Source: Thioclava arctica (GTDB taxonomy: Bacteria; Pseudomonadota; Alphaproteobacteria; Rhodobacterales; Rhodobacteraceae). Taken from it: a stretch of 64,000 nt of DNA. The DNA is taken from NCBI RefSeq assembly GCF_040892615.1, contig NZ_JBFRYC010000002.1, positions 500,112-564,111 on the forward strand, written 5' to 3'. Under the pieces are notes generated by a model, which did no database searches, had not been told where the DNA came from, and saw nothing but the letters and a program-made list of their open reading frames with translations. Shown here piece by piece: positions 1 through 8,976 of the stretch. Positions within the stretch are counted from its first letter, which is position 1. Each line of letters starts with the position of its first letter. Both the position numbers and the translations under genes were made by a program.

Positions 1-1617
1 CAGAACCGGCACCATCGGGCGTTCCAGCGTTTCAAAGACCGTGGTGACCTGTTCGCGATGCAGGCGCGGCTTGAATTGCTGCCAGAGCCGCAAGGTGATA
101 TCAGCATCCTCGGCGGCGTAACGCGTGGCGGTGTCGATCGCGACCTTGTCAAAGGTGATCTGGGATTTGCCCGAGCCGATCAGATCCTTAATCGGGATCG
201 GCTGGTGGTTGAGATAGCGATCTGAGAGCGCATCCATACCGTGATTGTGCAGCCCCGAGAACATCGCGTAGCTCATCAGCATCGTGTCATCGATCGGGGC
301 GACGCGAATGCCGTGACGCGCGAAAATCTTGAAGTCATATTTCATGTTCTGCCCGATCTTGAGGATCGAGTCATCCTCCAGCACGGGTTTGAGCAGCGCC
401 AGCGCCGCATCCATATCCATCTGCCCCTCGGCGCGAGCCGTTCCGCCAAACAGATCATCCTCGCCCATGGAGTGGCCCAGCGGAATATAGGCCGCCTGGC
501 CCGCCTTGATGCACAGCGACACACCGACCAGATCAGCCTGCATTTCGTCCAGCGAGGTTGTCTCGGTATCGACCGCAACCCAACCGCGCGCGCGAGCTTG
601 ATCGAGCCATTTCTCTAACGTCTTGGCATCGCGGATACAGACGTAGCTTTCCGGCGTGATTGGGGGGGCGTCTTGCGCAGGTGTTGCCGCGTCCGTCGAG
701 GCGGTGATCTCAATCGCGGGCGGTGGCTCGGCGTTGAATTTCTCAGCGACGCGGCGGGTGAGCGTGCGAAATTCCATCCGGTTCAGGAAATCGAGCAGCG
801 TTTCCACCAGCGGTTCGCGGATCTCCAAGTCATCGAGCGTAAAGGTGATCGGCGTTTGCGGGTCCAGCGTTACCAACTGCTTGGACAGCCGGATCTGATC
901 CGCATTATCGACCAGCGATTCACGGCGTTTGGGCTGTTTGATTTCGCTTGCGCGCGCCAACAGCGTTTCCAGATCACCATATTCATTGATCAGTAAGGCC
1001 GCCGTTTTCACCCCGATCCCCGGCGCGCCAGGGATGTTGTCGACCGAATCGCCCGCCAGCGCTTGCACGTCGACCACGCGATCCGGGCCCACGCCGAATT
1101 TCGCCTCGACCTCTTCGACACCGATGGCGCGATTCTTCATCGCATCGAACATCTCGACGCCGCCACCGACCAGTTGCATCAAATCCTTATCCGAAGAAAT
1201 GATCGTCACCCGCCCGCCCGCTTCGCGCGCCTGACGCGCCAGCGTGGCGATGATGTCATCTGCCTCATAGCCCTCAAGTTCCTCGCAGGCGATATTGAAG
1301 GCGCGCGTGGCCTCTCGGGTCAGCGGCATTTGCGGGCGCAAATCTTGAGGCATCTCATCGCGATTGGCCTTGTATTTGTCATACATGTCGTTGCGAAACG
1401 TATGGCTGCCCTTGTCGAAAATCACTGCCGCATGGGTGGGCGCATCAGAGCCTTTGGCGTCCTCGATATATTTCCACAGCATGTTGCAAAACCCGGCCAC
1501 AGCGCCAATCGGCAAGCCATCGGATTTACGCGTCAGCGGCGGCAGCGCGTGATAGGCGCGAAAGATAAAGGCCGATCCGTCGATCAGATGCAGGTGACAA
1601 CCTTTGCCGAATGCCAT
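1..1617 (-). CDS. polA: DNA polymerase I, N-terminal 539 residues (runs off the window)
   Basis: DNA polymerase I fills gaps and removes RNA primers and damaged strands. Only the N-terminal part is present: a 5'-3' exonuclease domain from about residue 1 to 290 (start MAFGKGCHLHLIDGSAFIFR, metal-site stretch EGYEADDIIA and SSDKDL) and the beginning of a 3'-5' proofreading domain with the ExoI motif VDTETTSLDE near residue 349 and the ExoII-type stretch IGQNMKYDFK. The polymerase domain lies beyond position 1. The ATG at 1617 opens the conserved N terminus directly. The gene is divergent from the small ORF at 1794. The intact DTET motif suggests an active proofreading domain, as in other alphaproteobacteria. 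Confidence 0.95.
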   Translation of the reverse strand, partial: MAFGKGCHLHLIDGSAFIFRAYHALPPLTRKSDGLPIGAVAGFCNMLWKYIEDAKGSDAPTHAAVIFDKGSHTFRNDMYDKYKANRDEMPQDLRPQMPLTREATRAFNIACEELEGYEADDIIATLARQAREAGGRVTIISSDKDLMQLVGGGVEMFDAMKNRAIGVEEVEAKFGVGPDRVVDVQALAGDSVDNIPGAPGIGVKTAALLINEYGDLETLLARASEIKQPKRRESLVDNADQIRLSKQLVTLDPQTPITFTLDDLEIREPLVETLLDFLNRMEFRTLTRRVAEKFNAEPPPAIEITASTDAATPAQDAPPITPESYVCIRDAKTLEKWLDQARARGWVAVDTETTSLDEMQADLVGVSLCIKAGQAAYIPLGHSMGEDDLFGGTARAEGQMDMDAALALLKPVLEDDSILKIGQNMKYDFKIFARHGIRVAPIDDTMLMSYAMFSGLHNHGMDALSDRYLNHQPIPIKDLIGSGKSQITFDKVAIDTATRYAAEDADITLRLWQQFKPRLHREQVTTVFETLERPMVPVL

Positions 1618-1793
1618 GAAAACAGTTCTCCTTCGCGCGCTTTGGATAGGTTGTGCCACAGCGCGCCACGCAGTGCCAGCACTCGCCCGTCTTCGCGCGA
1701 GCCCTTGCGCAAAACCCCGTGATGGCCCATCTGTCTGCAAAGACTGCGTAAAAGGATCAGGTGATGGATTATTCCAAATCAGGAGGTGCCAAT

Positions 1794-1928
1794 ATGGCCA
1801 AACATGCCCCCGCCCATAGCGAACACAACGCCAAGGGTTCGAAAAAGAACCCCTATGGCAAAGCTGCCCCTAAGGCCGAATTGCTGGCGCGCATGAAGGC
1901 CGCCGCCGAAAAGAAAAAGGACGGCTAA
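1794..1928 (+). CDS. small basic hypothetical protein (44 aa)
   Basis: A 44-residue Lys/Ala-rich protein (MAKHAPAHSEHNAKGSKKNP start, KKKDG end) with no membrane segment. The ATG at 1794 is preceded at 8 nt by a perfect AGGAGG (1781-1786), which favours it over the in-frame ATG at 1764. It is divergent from polA. I do not recognise a characterised family; the charge suggests nucleic-acid or ribosome association but that is inference. Confidence 0.6.
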   Translation: MAKHAPAHSEHNAKGSKKNPYGKAAPKAELLARMKAAAEKKKDG

Positions 1929-1961
1929 ACGCCGCCCTTCTGACATAAACACGAACTGCGT

Positions 1962-2168
1962 TCAGTGATCGTCATGCGCATGTTCGCGGTCGATCACATA
2001 TTTCTTATCGCAATAACCACATTCCACGAACCCAGTGTCGCGCGGGATCGAAAGCCAGACGCGCGGATGGCCCAACGCGCCCTCGCCGCCATCGCAGGCG
2101 ACTTTCCAATGCGTGACGATCTCGATCTCGGGGGCCTCAGGGGTCGGGTGCGAAGAGGTGGCAGTCAT
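1962..2168 (-). CDS. zinc-finger CHCC-type domain protein
   Basis: A 68-residue protein with the CHCC zinc-finger arrangement: Cys in WKVACDGG, His in GALGHPRVWL, then two Cys in VECGYCDKKYV. This domain also occurs in the NDUFS6 accessory subunit of alphaproteobacterial-type complex I, so a respiratory accessory role is possible but unproven. I chose the ATG at 2168 because GGAG lies just upstream; a longer reading to 2195 has no better signal. It is divergent from the ABC ATPase gene at 2251. Confidence 0.8.
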   Translation of the reverse strand: MTATSSHPTPEAPEIEIVTHWKVACDGGEGALGHPRVWLSIPRDTGFVECGYCDKKYVIDREHAHDDH

Positions 2169-2250
2169 GGCGGCTCCATCTATATAAGGGCGCAAAGGGG
2201 CGCGCCCATCCGTTGGGCGCCATTCTAACTATCACGAAAGGCGGGGCAAG

Positions 2251-3183
2251 TTGGAACAGCAGGCAATTGAGGTCAAAGGTCTACGCAAGACCTATGCGGG
2301 CAGCAAAAAGCAAGAACCGAAAGAGGCGCTGAAAGGGCTGGATCTGTCAATCCCGGCGGGCACGATCTTTGGGCTTTTGGGCCCCAATGGCGCAGGCAAA
2401 TCGACCCTGATCAATATTCTGGCGGGTCTGGTGAAAAAAACCGATGGGCAAGTTGTGATCTGGGGGTTTGACCAAGATGTGAACCCGCGCCAGTCGCGTG
2501 CCGCCATCGGCGTGATGCCGCAAGAAATCAACATGGACCCGTTTTTCACGCCGCGCGCGGCACTGGAAACACAGGCTGGGCTGTATGGTGTGCCTAAATC
2601 GGAACGCTGGACCGATGAGATTTTGGAGCTTGTGGGCCTAAGCGACAAGGCCGAGGCCTATGCTCGCGCCCTTTCGGGCGGGATGAAGCGGCGCTTGTTG
2701 CTGGCCAAGGCACTGGTGCATCGGCCGCAAATTCTGGTGCTCGATGAGCCCACCGCCGGCGTCGATATCGAATTGCGCGCGATGCTGTGGCGCAATGTGC
2801 GCAAGCTGAACGAACGGGGAATGACGATCATCCTGACCACCCATTACCTCGAAGAGGCCGAGGAAATGTGTGACGAAATCGCCATCATCAACCACGGCGA
2901 GTTGATCGTGCGCGACACCACCGCCAACCTGCTGGGCCGGATGGATCGCAAGGCGCTGGTTGTTGAACCGCGCAACCCCGCGCCCGATCACATTGCACTG
3001 CCCGACGGCGTCAAGATGGACAAGCGCCCCGGCGGGCGGCTCGCCTTTACCTATTCGCGCAGACAGACCGGACCCGAAGATATTCTTGACGCGATCCGCG
3101 CGGCAGGCATCGAAATTCGCGATGTGGCGACCGAACAGCCCGGGCTGGAAGAGGTTTTCGTCTCACTGACCTCAAGTCAGTGA
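2251..3183 (+). CDS. ABC-2 type transporter ATP-binding protein
   Basis: A 310-residue ABC ATPase of the CcmA/YadG type. Walker A is GPNGAGKST near residue 45, the signature is LSGGMKRRL near 142, Walker B is ILVLDEPTAG near 162, and the H-loop is TTHYLEE. The start codon is TTG, following the purine-rich stretch AAAGGCGGGG. No ABC-2 permease gene lies next to it: the downstream gene is convergent and unrelated, so the partner permease must be encoded elsewhere or the protein acts outside transport. The exported substrate cannot be told from sequence. Confidence 0.9.
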   Translation: MEQQAIEVKGLRKTYAGSKKQEPKEALKGLDLSIPAGTIFGLLGPNGAGKSTLINILAGLVKKTDGQVVIWGFDQDVNPRQSRAAIGVMPQEINMDPFFTPRAALETQAGLYGVPKSERWTDEILELVGLSDKAEAYARALSGGMKRRLLLAKALVHRPQILVLDEPTAGVDIELRAMLWRNVRKLNERGMTIILTTHYLEEAEEMCDEIAIINHGELIVRDTTANLLGRMDRKALVVEPRNPAPDHIALPDGVKMDKRPGGRLAFTYSRRQTGPEDILDAIRAAGIEIRDVATEQPGLEEVFVSLTSSQ

Positions 3184-3242
3184 GGCAGGACACCTCGCTT
3201 GGCGAATAGCGGGCAGCCGCATCGCGATAGCGCGGCCCCCTC

Positions 3243-4292
3243 TTACAGGTTGTCTTGAACGCCAAACCCTTCAGGAATTGTCGCCTGCCCGTCAAGCACC
3301 AGATCGATCATGACCTGCGCCACTTTCGGGGCCATGCCAAAGCCAATTTTGAACCCACCATTGGCGATGAAATGCCCCGGTCGATCGGGCCAAGCCCCCA
3401 GCATCGGTGCGCGCGATTTTGCACGCGGGCGCACCCCGGCCCATCGGTCGATCACGCGCGCTTGCGCCAGCGCAGGACACAGGCGGCGGGCGGTGTCGAT
3501 CAGTGTCTCAAGCTGGGCATCGGTCGTGTCGGGGGTGTCAAATTCACGCTCGGAGGTCGAGCCAATTGCGACCGTGCCATCGGCGTGTGGCACGAGATGC
3601 AGGCTGTCGGCATAGATTTGCGGCGCAACGCCCGCGTCATGGCGCAACAACGCGGATTGCCCTTTGACACCGTTGCCCATTGGCCTGCCGAAAGCAGCAC
3701 TCAGATCGGCCAAGCCGGGGGCACCGGTGGCGTGGATCACCGGGCCGATCTCGGCCCCCTCGCCAATCACGATCTCGACGCCCATCGCCTGCAAAGCCGC
3801 AACAAGGGCAGCACCAGCGGCACGCGGCGCGGCACGCGCGCTTAGTGTGTCATGGATCACCAGCCCCGTGGGTGAGGGCGGCGCGAAGGGGGCGAACTGC
3901 GCCGCCTCGACCACCTGCCACGTCGCGCGCCCCTGCCATAGATCGGCGGCGCTTGCCGCGCGTTCCTGCGCGCGAGCGATCTGCGCCTCGTCCATCAGCG
4001 GCTGGATGCGCCCGATGCGACCATAGCCCGGATCGCGCCCGCCGATCTGCGCGACCTCAGCCCAGAAGGACTCAGCCATCATCAGGCTTTCAAATTGAAA
4101 TTGCTTCTTGGCGTTCCAGTTTTCGGGCACATGCGGGGCAAGCGCGCCGACATGCCCGCCCGAACTGCCCGCGCCAATCCGCTCGGCCTCGATCAGGCGG
4201 ACCTTCGCGCCACGCCGCGCGCCTTGATAGGCGATGGCAAGGCCAAAGATACCGCCACCGCGCACTGTCAGATCGGGTCGCCCGCTTGTCAT
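3243..4292 (-). CDS. FAD-dependent oxidoreductase (DAO family), possible MnmC2-like partner of MnmD
   Basis: A 349-residue DAO-superfamily flavoprotein. A dinucleotide-binding motif (VRGGGIFGLAIAYQGARRG) lies at residues 10-28, and the C terminus has the usual WAGVRPRAKSRAPMLG and NGGFKIGFGMAP segments that cover FAD. It is divergent from mnmD, with start codons about 50 bp apart. In enterobacteria the methyltransferase and a DAO-type oxidoreductase that removes the carboxymethyl group of cmnm5U34 are fused as MnmC, so this gene may supply the second activity from a separate chain. The alternative is a ThiO/glycine-oxidase-like amine oxidase. Confidence 0.8.
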   Translation of the reverse strand: MTSGRPDLTVRGGGIFGLAIAYQGARRGAKVRLIEAERIGAGSSGGHVGALAPHVPENWNAKKQFQFESLMMAESFWAEVAQIGGRDPGYGRIGRIQPLMDEAQIARAQERAASAADLWQGRATWQVVEAAQFAPFAPPSPTGLVIHDTLSARAAPRAAGAALVAALQAMGVEIVIGEGAEIGPVIHATGAPGLADLSAAFGRPMGNGVKGQSALLRHDAGVAPQIYADSLHLVPHADGTVAIGSTSEREFDTPDTTDAQLETLIDTARRLCPALAQARVIDRWAGVRPRAKSRAPMLGAWPDRPGHFIANGGFKIGFGMAPKVAQVMIDLVLDGQATIPEGFGVQDNL

Positions 4293-4341
4293 TCGCCGTT
4301 CCTTGCTCCAATGCTCGGATCAAAGCAACGGACTATCCCTG

Positions 4342-5016
4342 ATGACCCTGCCTGACCAGAGCAAAGCCGATCTCGATTGGCGCGACGGCGTGTTGCCTGT
4401 GTCGCGCCGGTTTGATGACCCCTATTTCAGTCTTGGTGGCGGCTTGGACGAAACGCGCCATGTGTTCTTGGCGGGCAATGACTTGCCCGGGCGTTTGGCG
4501 GCGGGGTTTCAGGTGGCCGAGCTGGGCTTTGGCACCGGGTTGAACCTGCTGGCGCTGCGCCTGATCTGCCCGGACGATTGCGCGATCCGGTTCACCTCAT
4601 TTGAGGCCTATCCGATGAGCGCTGAAGAGATTGCGCGCGCGCTGGACGCATTCCCGCAGGCGCAGGCGATTGCCGCGCCGTTTCTTGACGCGTGGGCGCA
4701 GGGCGCGCGGGCGTTTCAGCTCGGCCCGATCGCGGTTGAGGTGATCGAGGGCGATGCGCGTGAAAGTTTGCCGCGCTGGCAGGGGCAGGCGGATGCGTGG
4801 TTTCTCGATGGGTTTTCACCCGCCAAAAATCCCGAACTCTGGGGCGATGATTTGATGGCGCAGGTGGGCGCGCATACGGCCAAGGACGGCACCTTCGCCA
4901 CTTATACCGCCGCCGGGTTCGTGCGCCGCGCCTTGGCGCAAGCCGGGTTCGAGGTCTCCCGCAGCCCCGGTTTCGGCCATAAGCGTCATATGTCGAAAGG
5001 GGTGTTTCATGGTTGA
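4342..5016 (+). CDS. mnmD: tRNA (5-methylaminomethyl-2-thiouridine34)-methyltransferase MnmD
   Basis: A 224-residue SAM-dependent methyltransferase of the DUF752/MnmC1 family, which methylates nm5(s2)U at the wobble position of certain tRNAs. Visible hallmarks are the N terminus WRDGVLPVSRRFDDPYFS, the SAM-binding loop VAELGFGTGLNLLAL, and the catalytic-region motif WFLDGFSPAKNPELW. The chosen start (MTLPDQ) gives normal length; a longer reading from 4234 would overlap the divergent FAD gene. The stop overlaps the start of the EamA gene by 8 bp, implying co-transcription. Confidence 0.9.
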   Translation: MTLPDQSKADLDWRDGVLPVSRRFDDPYFSLGGGLDETRHVFLAGNDLPGRLAAGFQVAELGFGTGLNLLALRLICPDDCAIRFTSFEAYPMSAEEIARALDAFPQAQAIAAPFLDAWAQGARAFQLGPIAVEVIEGDARESLPRWQGQADAWFLDGFSPAKNPELWGDDLMAQVGAHTAKDGTFATYTAAGFVRRALAQAGFEVSRSPGFGHKRHMSKGVFHG

Positions 5017-5881
5017 GCAGGATAACCGCCGGGGCATCCTGCTGATGGTCATGGTGACCTTCATCTTTGCGATGCAGGACGGGATCTCGCGCCATATCGC
5101 CGACACCTACAATGTCTATATGGCGCTGATGGTGCGGTTCTGGTTCTTCGCGGGGTTCGTGCTGGTGATAGCGGCGCGCAGCCCCGGAGGGTTGCGGCGC
5201 GCCAGCCGCTCGGGTCTGCCTTGGGCGCAGCTTTTCCGCTCGGTCGTGCTGATCGTCGAAGTAATCGTGATGGTGCAAAGCTTTGTCTATCTGGGGCTGG
5301 TGCATAGCCACGCGGTTTTTGCCTGCTATCCGCTTCTGGTGGCGGGGCTGTCCGGGCCTGTTCTGGGCGAGAAAGTCGGCTGGCGCAGGGTGGTGGCGAT
5401 TGCGATCGGCTTTGTCGGGGTGCTGATCATCCTAGAGCCGGGCTTTGGCGTGTTTTCTCCCTATGCGCTGATCCCGCTGGCGGCGGCGACGCTGTTTGCG
5501 CTTTATTCGCTGATGACGCGCTATGTTGGGCGGGTCGATCCGGCCTCGGTGTCGTTTTTCTTTACTGGCGTTGTCGGGGCGCTGATTGTGACCGCTGTCG
5601 GCATCTGGCATTGGCAGAACATGACGCTTGCCGATTGGGGCTGGATGGCGGTGTTATGCGTCACTGCGGCGACCGGGCATTTCCTGCTGATCAAGGCCTA
5701 TGAGGTGGCCGAGGCGTCAGCGATCCAGCCCTTCGCCTATCTGCAACTGGTCTTCGCCGCCACGCTGGGCGTGGTGGTGTTTCACGAACCGCTTGAGATC
5801 AACGTGGTGATCGGCGCGGGCGTGGTCGTCTGCGCGGGGCTGTTCACGCTGTGGCGCGCCCGGGTTGCGGCGGCGTCCTAG
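5009..5881 (+). CDS. EamA/DMT-family transporter
   Basis: A 290-residue protein with about ten hydrophobic helices in two repeated five-helix halves, typical of EamA drug/metabolite exporters (RhaT-like). The first helix reads ILLMVMVTFIFAMQDGISR, and the C-terminal half ends FAYLQLVFAATLGVVVFHEP. The ATG at 5009 overlaps the mnmD stop by 8 bp. Substrate unknown; it is probably an inner-membrane exporter of a small metabolite. Confidence 0.85.
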   Translation: MVEQDNRRGILLMVMVTFIFAMQDGISRHIADTYNVYMALMVRFWFFAGFVLVIAARSPGGLRRASRSGLPWAQLFRSVVLIVEVIVMVQSFVYLGLVHSHAVFACYPLLVAGLSGPVLGEKVGWRRVVAIAIGFVGVLIILEPGFGVFSPYALIPLAAATLFALYSLMTRYVGRVDPASVSFFFTGVVGALIVTAVGIWHWQNMTLADWGWMAVLCVTAATGHFLLIKAYEVAEASAIQPFAYLQLVFAATLGVVVFHEPLEINVVIGAGVVVCAGLFTLWRARVAAAS

Positions 5882-5886
5882 CGCGA

Positions 5887-7830
5887 CTACCCCGCTGTGC
5901 CGCGCAGAATATCGGTAAATTTCAGCTCTGGCTCGCGCAGGCGCGCACGGTAGGGCGGGATCGCTTCGGCTACGCGCATCGTGTAATTGCGGGTCTCGGT
6001 GAACGGGATCATCTCGACCCAATCGACCACATCAACCGTGCCCACGCGCGGATCACCCTGCTCTTCGATCCAGCGGCGCGGACGGCCCGGCCCGGCATTA
6101 TACCCGGTGGTCACCAGAACCGTTGAGGCCCCGAACTCATCGCGCAACTGCGCCAGATAGGCCCCGCCAAGGCGCAGGTTATAGGTGGCGTCACTGGTCA
6201 GGCGTGACAGCGAATAACTTAAGCCCGTTTTGGCCGCCATCATCTTGGCCGTGCCCGGCATCAGCTGCATCAAACCTTGCGCCCCCACGCCGCTGGCCAC
6301 GCCCACCGCGAACTGGCTTTCACGACGCGCGACAGCCAGAACCAGCGCTTCGGGCACGCCCAGATCGTGACTGGTCAGCGCCGGGATCGGCCACAGCGCC
6401 TGCGGAATAATCTCACCCTTTGCAGCGGCGCGTTTGCCGACAATCAGCGCCAGATAGGCGTCTTGTTGTTCCAGTGCATATTGCGCCAGCGCACCGAAAT
6501 TGCCGGGGCCAAGGCTTTCCTCAAGATGCAGAATAAAGCGTGCCGCCAGATCGGTTTCATCGGCCTGATACAGAAGCTGCGCGGCCTTAAAGATATCGCT
6601 GTGGCGAAACTTGTATTCGTTCCAATTGGGCAGCGTCGGGGTGGTTGCGAAACTGGCGGGCAGGGATTGCCCCAAGCGTTCCGCCGAGAGCAGCCCGTAA
6701 TAAGCGCTTTGCTCGCTCGCCCCCTTTTGCCAAGCCGCTTTGGCCGCGTCGGTCTTGCCCATCACCTCCAGCGCGCGGCCCTGCCAGTAGTAAGCGCGTG
6801 CCGAGGAAATCGGCCCATCCACCGCGCTTTCTAACGCTGAGAAATGGCGTAGCGCGCTAGACACATCGCCCAGTTTCAGCGCAGCATATCCCGCCACCCA
6901 TTCCAGATCGGCATAAGCCGATCCCCCCGGCTTGAGCCGATGGGACGCGGCCAGATCATAGGCGCGCTTGGTATTGCCATTGCGCAAGTCCCAGCGCGCC
7001 TGTGCGCCACGCAACTCGGCCCAAAGTGCGGGATCTTCCAGATCGCTGGCCGAGGTTGATCTCTCAAGAATCAGTTCGGCCGCGCCATCTTCAAGCCCCT
7101 CGCGCCAGCGCCACCACGCGCGATCACGCGCCAGCCCAGCCGAGCGTTTGACCATATACTCGGGCACCGCCGCGACCAGATCATCCACGCCGTTTTCGCG
7201 CGCTTGCAAGGCGATGCGGGCGCGAGCAACAGCCTGCGTGCCAGAGCCGACCAGATCCAGCATTCGGCGCGCCTGAGTCAACTCTCCGGCATCCAGCATG
7301 TTCTGCATCCGCCCGCCATGATGCGGCGCGATCAAGGCGGAGTATTGCGCCACAAACGCATCTTGTTCCTGCGAGGTCAAAGACAGGTGACGCCACGCCG
7401 CCTCGGCCTCATGCGCCGCAGCGGTTTTCTGCCCCAGCGCAAGATGCGCGCCAATCAGCGCCAATGCACCCGTGCCGGTTTGCGGCGCGCCTAGCTGGAA
7501 ATACGCCAAGACCTGCGTCGGCGGGATCGCCTCAAGCGTTGCCTCGCCTTTTTCGCGCAACAGCGCCATGCCCGGCCAATCCGCGCGCCGGGATGCAAAG
7601 GCGAAATAATCCGCGAAAGTACCATCACCCGCGCGCAGCCGTTGCCATTGGATAAGATCACCGCCAAGCGAACCGTCACGGCGCGCCAAGGCCTCGGCGC
7701 GGCTCCAATCGCCGGATTTTGCAGCAGCCATTGCCTCGGCCAGCGCGCTGGTTGCAGCGCGCACAATGGCGGGTGCGAGAACGGCGGTCGATGCGGCAAG
7801 CGCCGCGAGGAACTGGCGTCGGATCATCAT
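5887..7830 (-). CDS. soluble lytic murein transglycosylase (Slt70-like)
   Basis: A 647-residue periplasmic enzyme that cleaves peptidoglycan between MurNAc and GlcNAc with anhydro-ring formation. It begins with a signal peptide (MMIRRQFLAALAASTAVLAP...IVRAA), followed by a long helical TPR-like superhelix and, from about residue 490, an SLT domain. The catalytic Glu is in AVARRESQF; the supporting motifs are GAQGLMQLMPGTA and TGYNAGPGRPRRW. It converges on the EamA gene with 5 bp between stops. Its start lies back-to-back with dapA, with about 170 bp between them. Confidence 0.9.
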   Translation of the reverse strand: MMIRRQFLAALAASTAVLAPAIVRAATSALAEAMAAAKSGDWSRAEALARRDGSLGGDLIQWQRLRAGDGTFADYFAFASRRADWPGMALLREKGEATLEAIPPTQVLAYFQLGAPQTGTGALALIGAHLALGQKTAAAHEAEAAWRHLSLTSQEQDAFVAQYSALIAPHHGGRMQNMLDAGELTQARRMLDLVGSGTQAVARARIALQARENGVDDLVAAVPEYMVKRSAGLARDRAWWRWREGLEDGAAELILERSTSASDLEDPALWAELRGAQARWDLRNGNTKRAYDLAASHRLKPGGSAYADLEWVAGYAALKLGDVSSALRHFSALESAVDGPISSARAYYWQGRALEVMGKTDAAKAAWQKGASEQSAYYGLLSAERLGQSLPASFATTPTLPNWNEYKFRHSDIFKAAQLLYQADETDLAARFILHLEESLGPGNFGALAQYALEQQDAYLALIVGKRAAAKGEIIPQALWPIPALTSHDLGVPEALVLAVARRESQFAVGVASGVGAQGLMQLMPGTAKMMAAKTGLSYSLSRLTSDATYNLRLGGAYLAQLRDEFGASTVLVTTGYNAGPGRPRRWIEEQGDPRVGTVDVVDWVEMIPFTETRNYTMRVAEAIPPYRARLREPELKFTDILRGTAG

Positions 7831-7897
7831 GGCTGCTCTTTTCTTGTGGGGTTTTCCCCTTTGTCCCCAACTCTCATAAATGGGGATGATTCACAAG

Positions 7898-7926
7898 TTG
7901 GCAACGGCGCGGCAAACGCATATAAC
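7898..7926 (+). promoter_or_regulatory. candidate sigma-70 promoter of dapA
   Basis: TTGGCA (7898-7903), a 17-nt spacer, and TATAAC (7921-7926) give a near-consensus promoter whose start site would fall near 7933, about 65 nt before the dapA ATG. It sits in the divergent gap between the transglycosylase gene and dapA. Assignment is by sequence only. Confidence 0.6.
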
Positions 7927-7998
7927 CCGGCCGATTTCCGCCGCCACGACTCGCGTGAGCGGCACAGACCAAACCAAGTCCAAACCAAGGAGCGTGTC

Positions 7999-8871
7999 AT
8001 GTTCAAAGGGTCCCTTCCCGCACTGGTCACGCCGTTTAAGAACGGCGCACTGGATCTGGACGCGCTGAAAAAGCTGGTTGAATGGCATATCGAACAGGGC
8101 AGCCACGGGCTGGTGCCTGTGGGCACGACGGGGGAAAGCCCGACGCTGAGCCATGACGAACACATGACCGTGATCACCGAGGTCGTCAAAGCCGCCAAGG
8201 GCCGCATTCCCGTAATCGCGGGTGCCGGGTCGAATTCGACCGCCGAAGGTGTGCGCCTGATCCAGCATGCCGCCAAAACCGGCGCGGATGCGGCGCTGGT
8301 GGTCACGCCCTATTACAACAAGCCCAGCCAGCGCGGCTTGATCGCGCATTACACCGCGCTGCACGAGGCCTGCGATCTGGCGATCATCATCTACAACATT
8401 CCGGGGCGTTCGGTGATCGACATGGCCCCCGAAACGATGGGCGAATTGGCCAAGCTGGAACGGATCGTCGGTGTGAAGGATGCGACCGGCAAGCTGGAAC
8501 GCGTCTCGATGCAGCGTCTGACTTGCGGGCCAGATTTCATTCAGCTTTCGGGCGAGGATGCGACCGCGCTTGGCTTTAACGCGCATGGCGGGGTGGGCTG
8601 TATCTCGGTCACGGCGAACGTTGCGCCCCGGCTTTGTGCGCTGTTCCAAGAGGCGACGCTGGCGGGCGATTACGCCAAGGCGTTGAGCTATCAGGACAAG
8701 CTGATGCCACTGCATATGGCGATCTTCCTCGAGCCCGGCGTGGCGGGCGCGAAATACGCGATGTCGAAGCTGGGCCTGATTTCGCCCGAGGTGCGCTTGC
8801 CTTTGACCGAATTGCTGGATGACACGAAAGCGGCGATTGATGCTGCGATGGCCTATGCGGATCTGATCTAA
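7999..8871 (+). CDS. dapA: 4-hydroxy-tetrahydrodipicolinate synthase
   Basis: A 290-residue aldolase that condenses pyruvate with aspartate semialdehyde, the first committed step to diaminopimelate and lysine. The N terminus MFKGSLPALVTPF is canonical. GTTGESPTLS carries the active-site Thr pair, YYNKPSQRGL and YNIPGRS the catalytic Tyr, and VGVKDATG (about residue 160) the Schiff-base Lys. The ATG at 7999 is preceded by AAGGAG. Supplying diaminopimelate beside a murein hydrolase gene is thematically consistent, but the two are divergently transcribed. Confidence 0.97.
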   Translation: MFKGSLPALVTPFKNGALDLDALKKLVEWHIEQGSHGLVPVGTTGESPTLSHDEHMTVITEVVKAAKGRIPVIAGAGSNSTAEGVRLIQHAAKTGADAALVVTPYYNKPSQRGLIAHYTALHEACDLAIIIYNIPGRSVIDMAPETMGELAKLERIVGVKDATGKLERVSMQRLTCGPDFIQLSGEDATALGFNAHGGVGCISVTANVAPRLCALFQEATLAGDYAKALSYQDKLMPLHMAIFLEPGVAGAKYAMSKLGLISPEVRLPLTELLDDTKAAIDAAMAYADLI

Positions 8872-8976
8872 GCTATCGCGGGTTTCGCACCGACATCTCT
8901 GCCGCGGTCCGATCGACGCGCGCGTTCTTGAACGCCGCGCGAGCGGCCTGCGCGCGCCGGGCGGGGGAATGCGCCC

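Noticed and set aside
2251..3183. Complete ABC exporter operon
   Set aside because: No ABC-2 permease gene lies next to the ATPase on either side.
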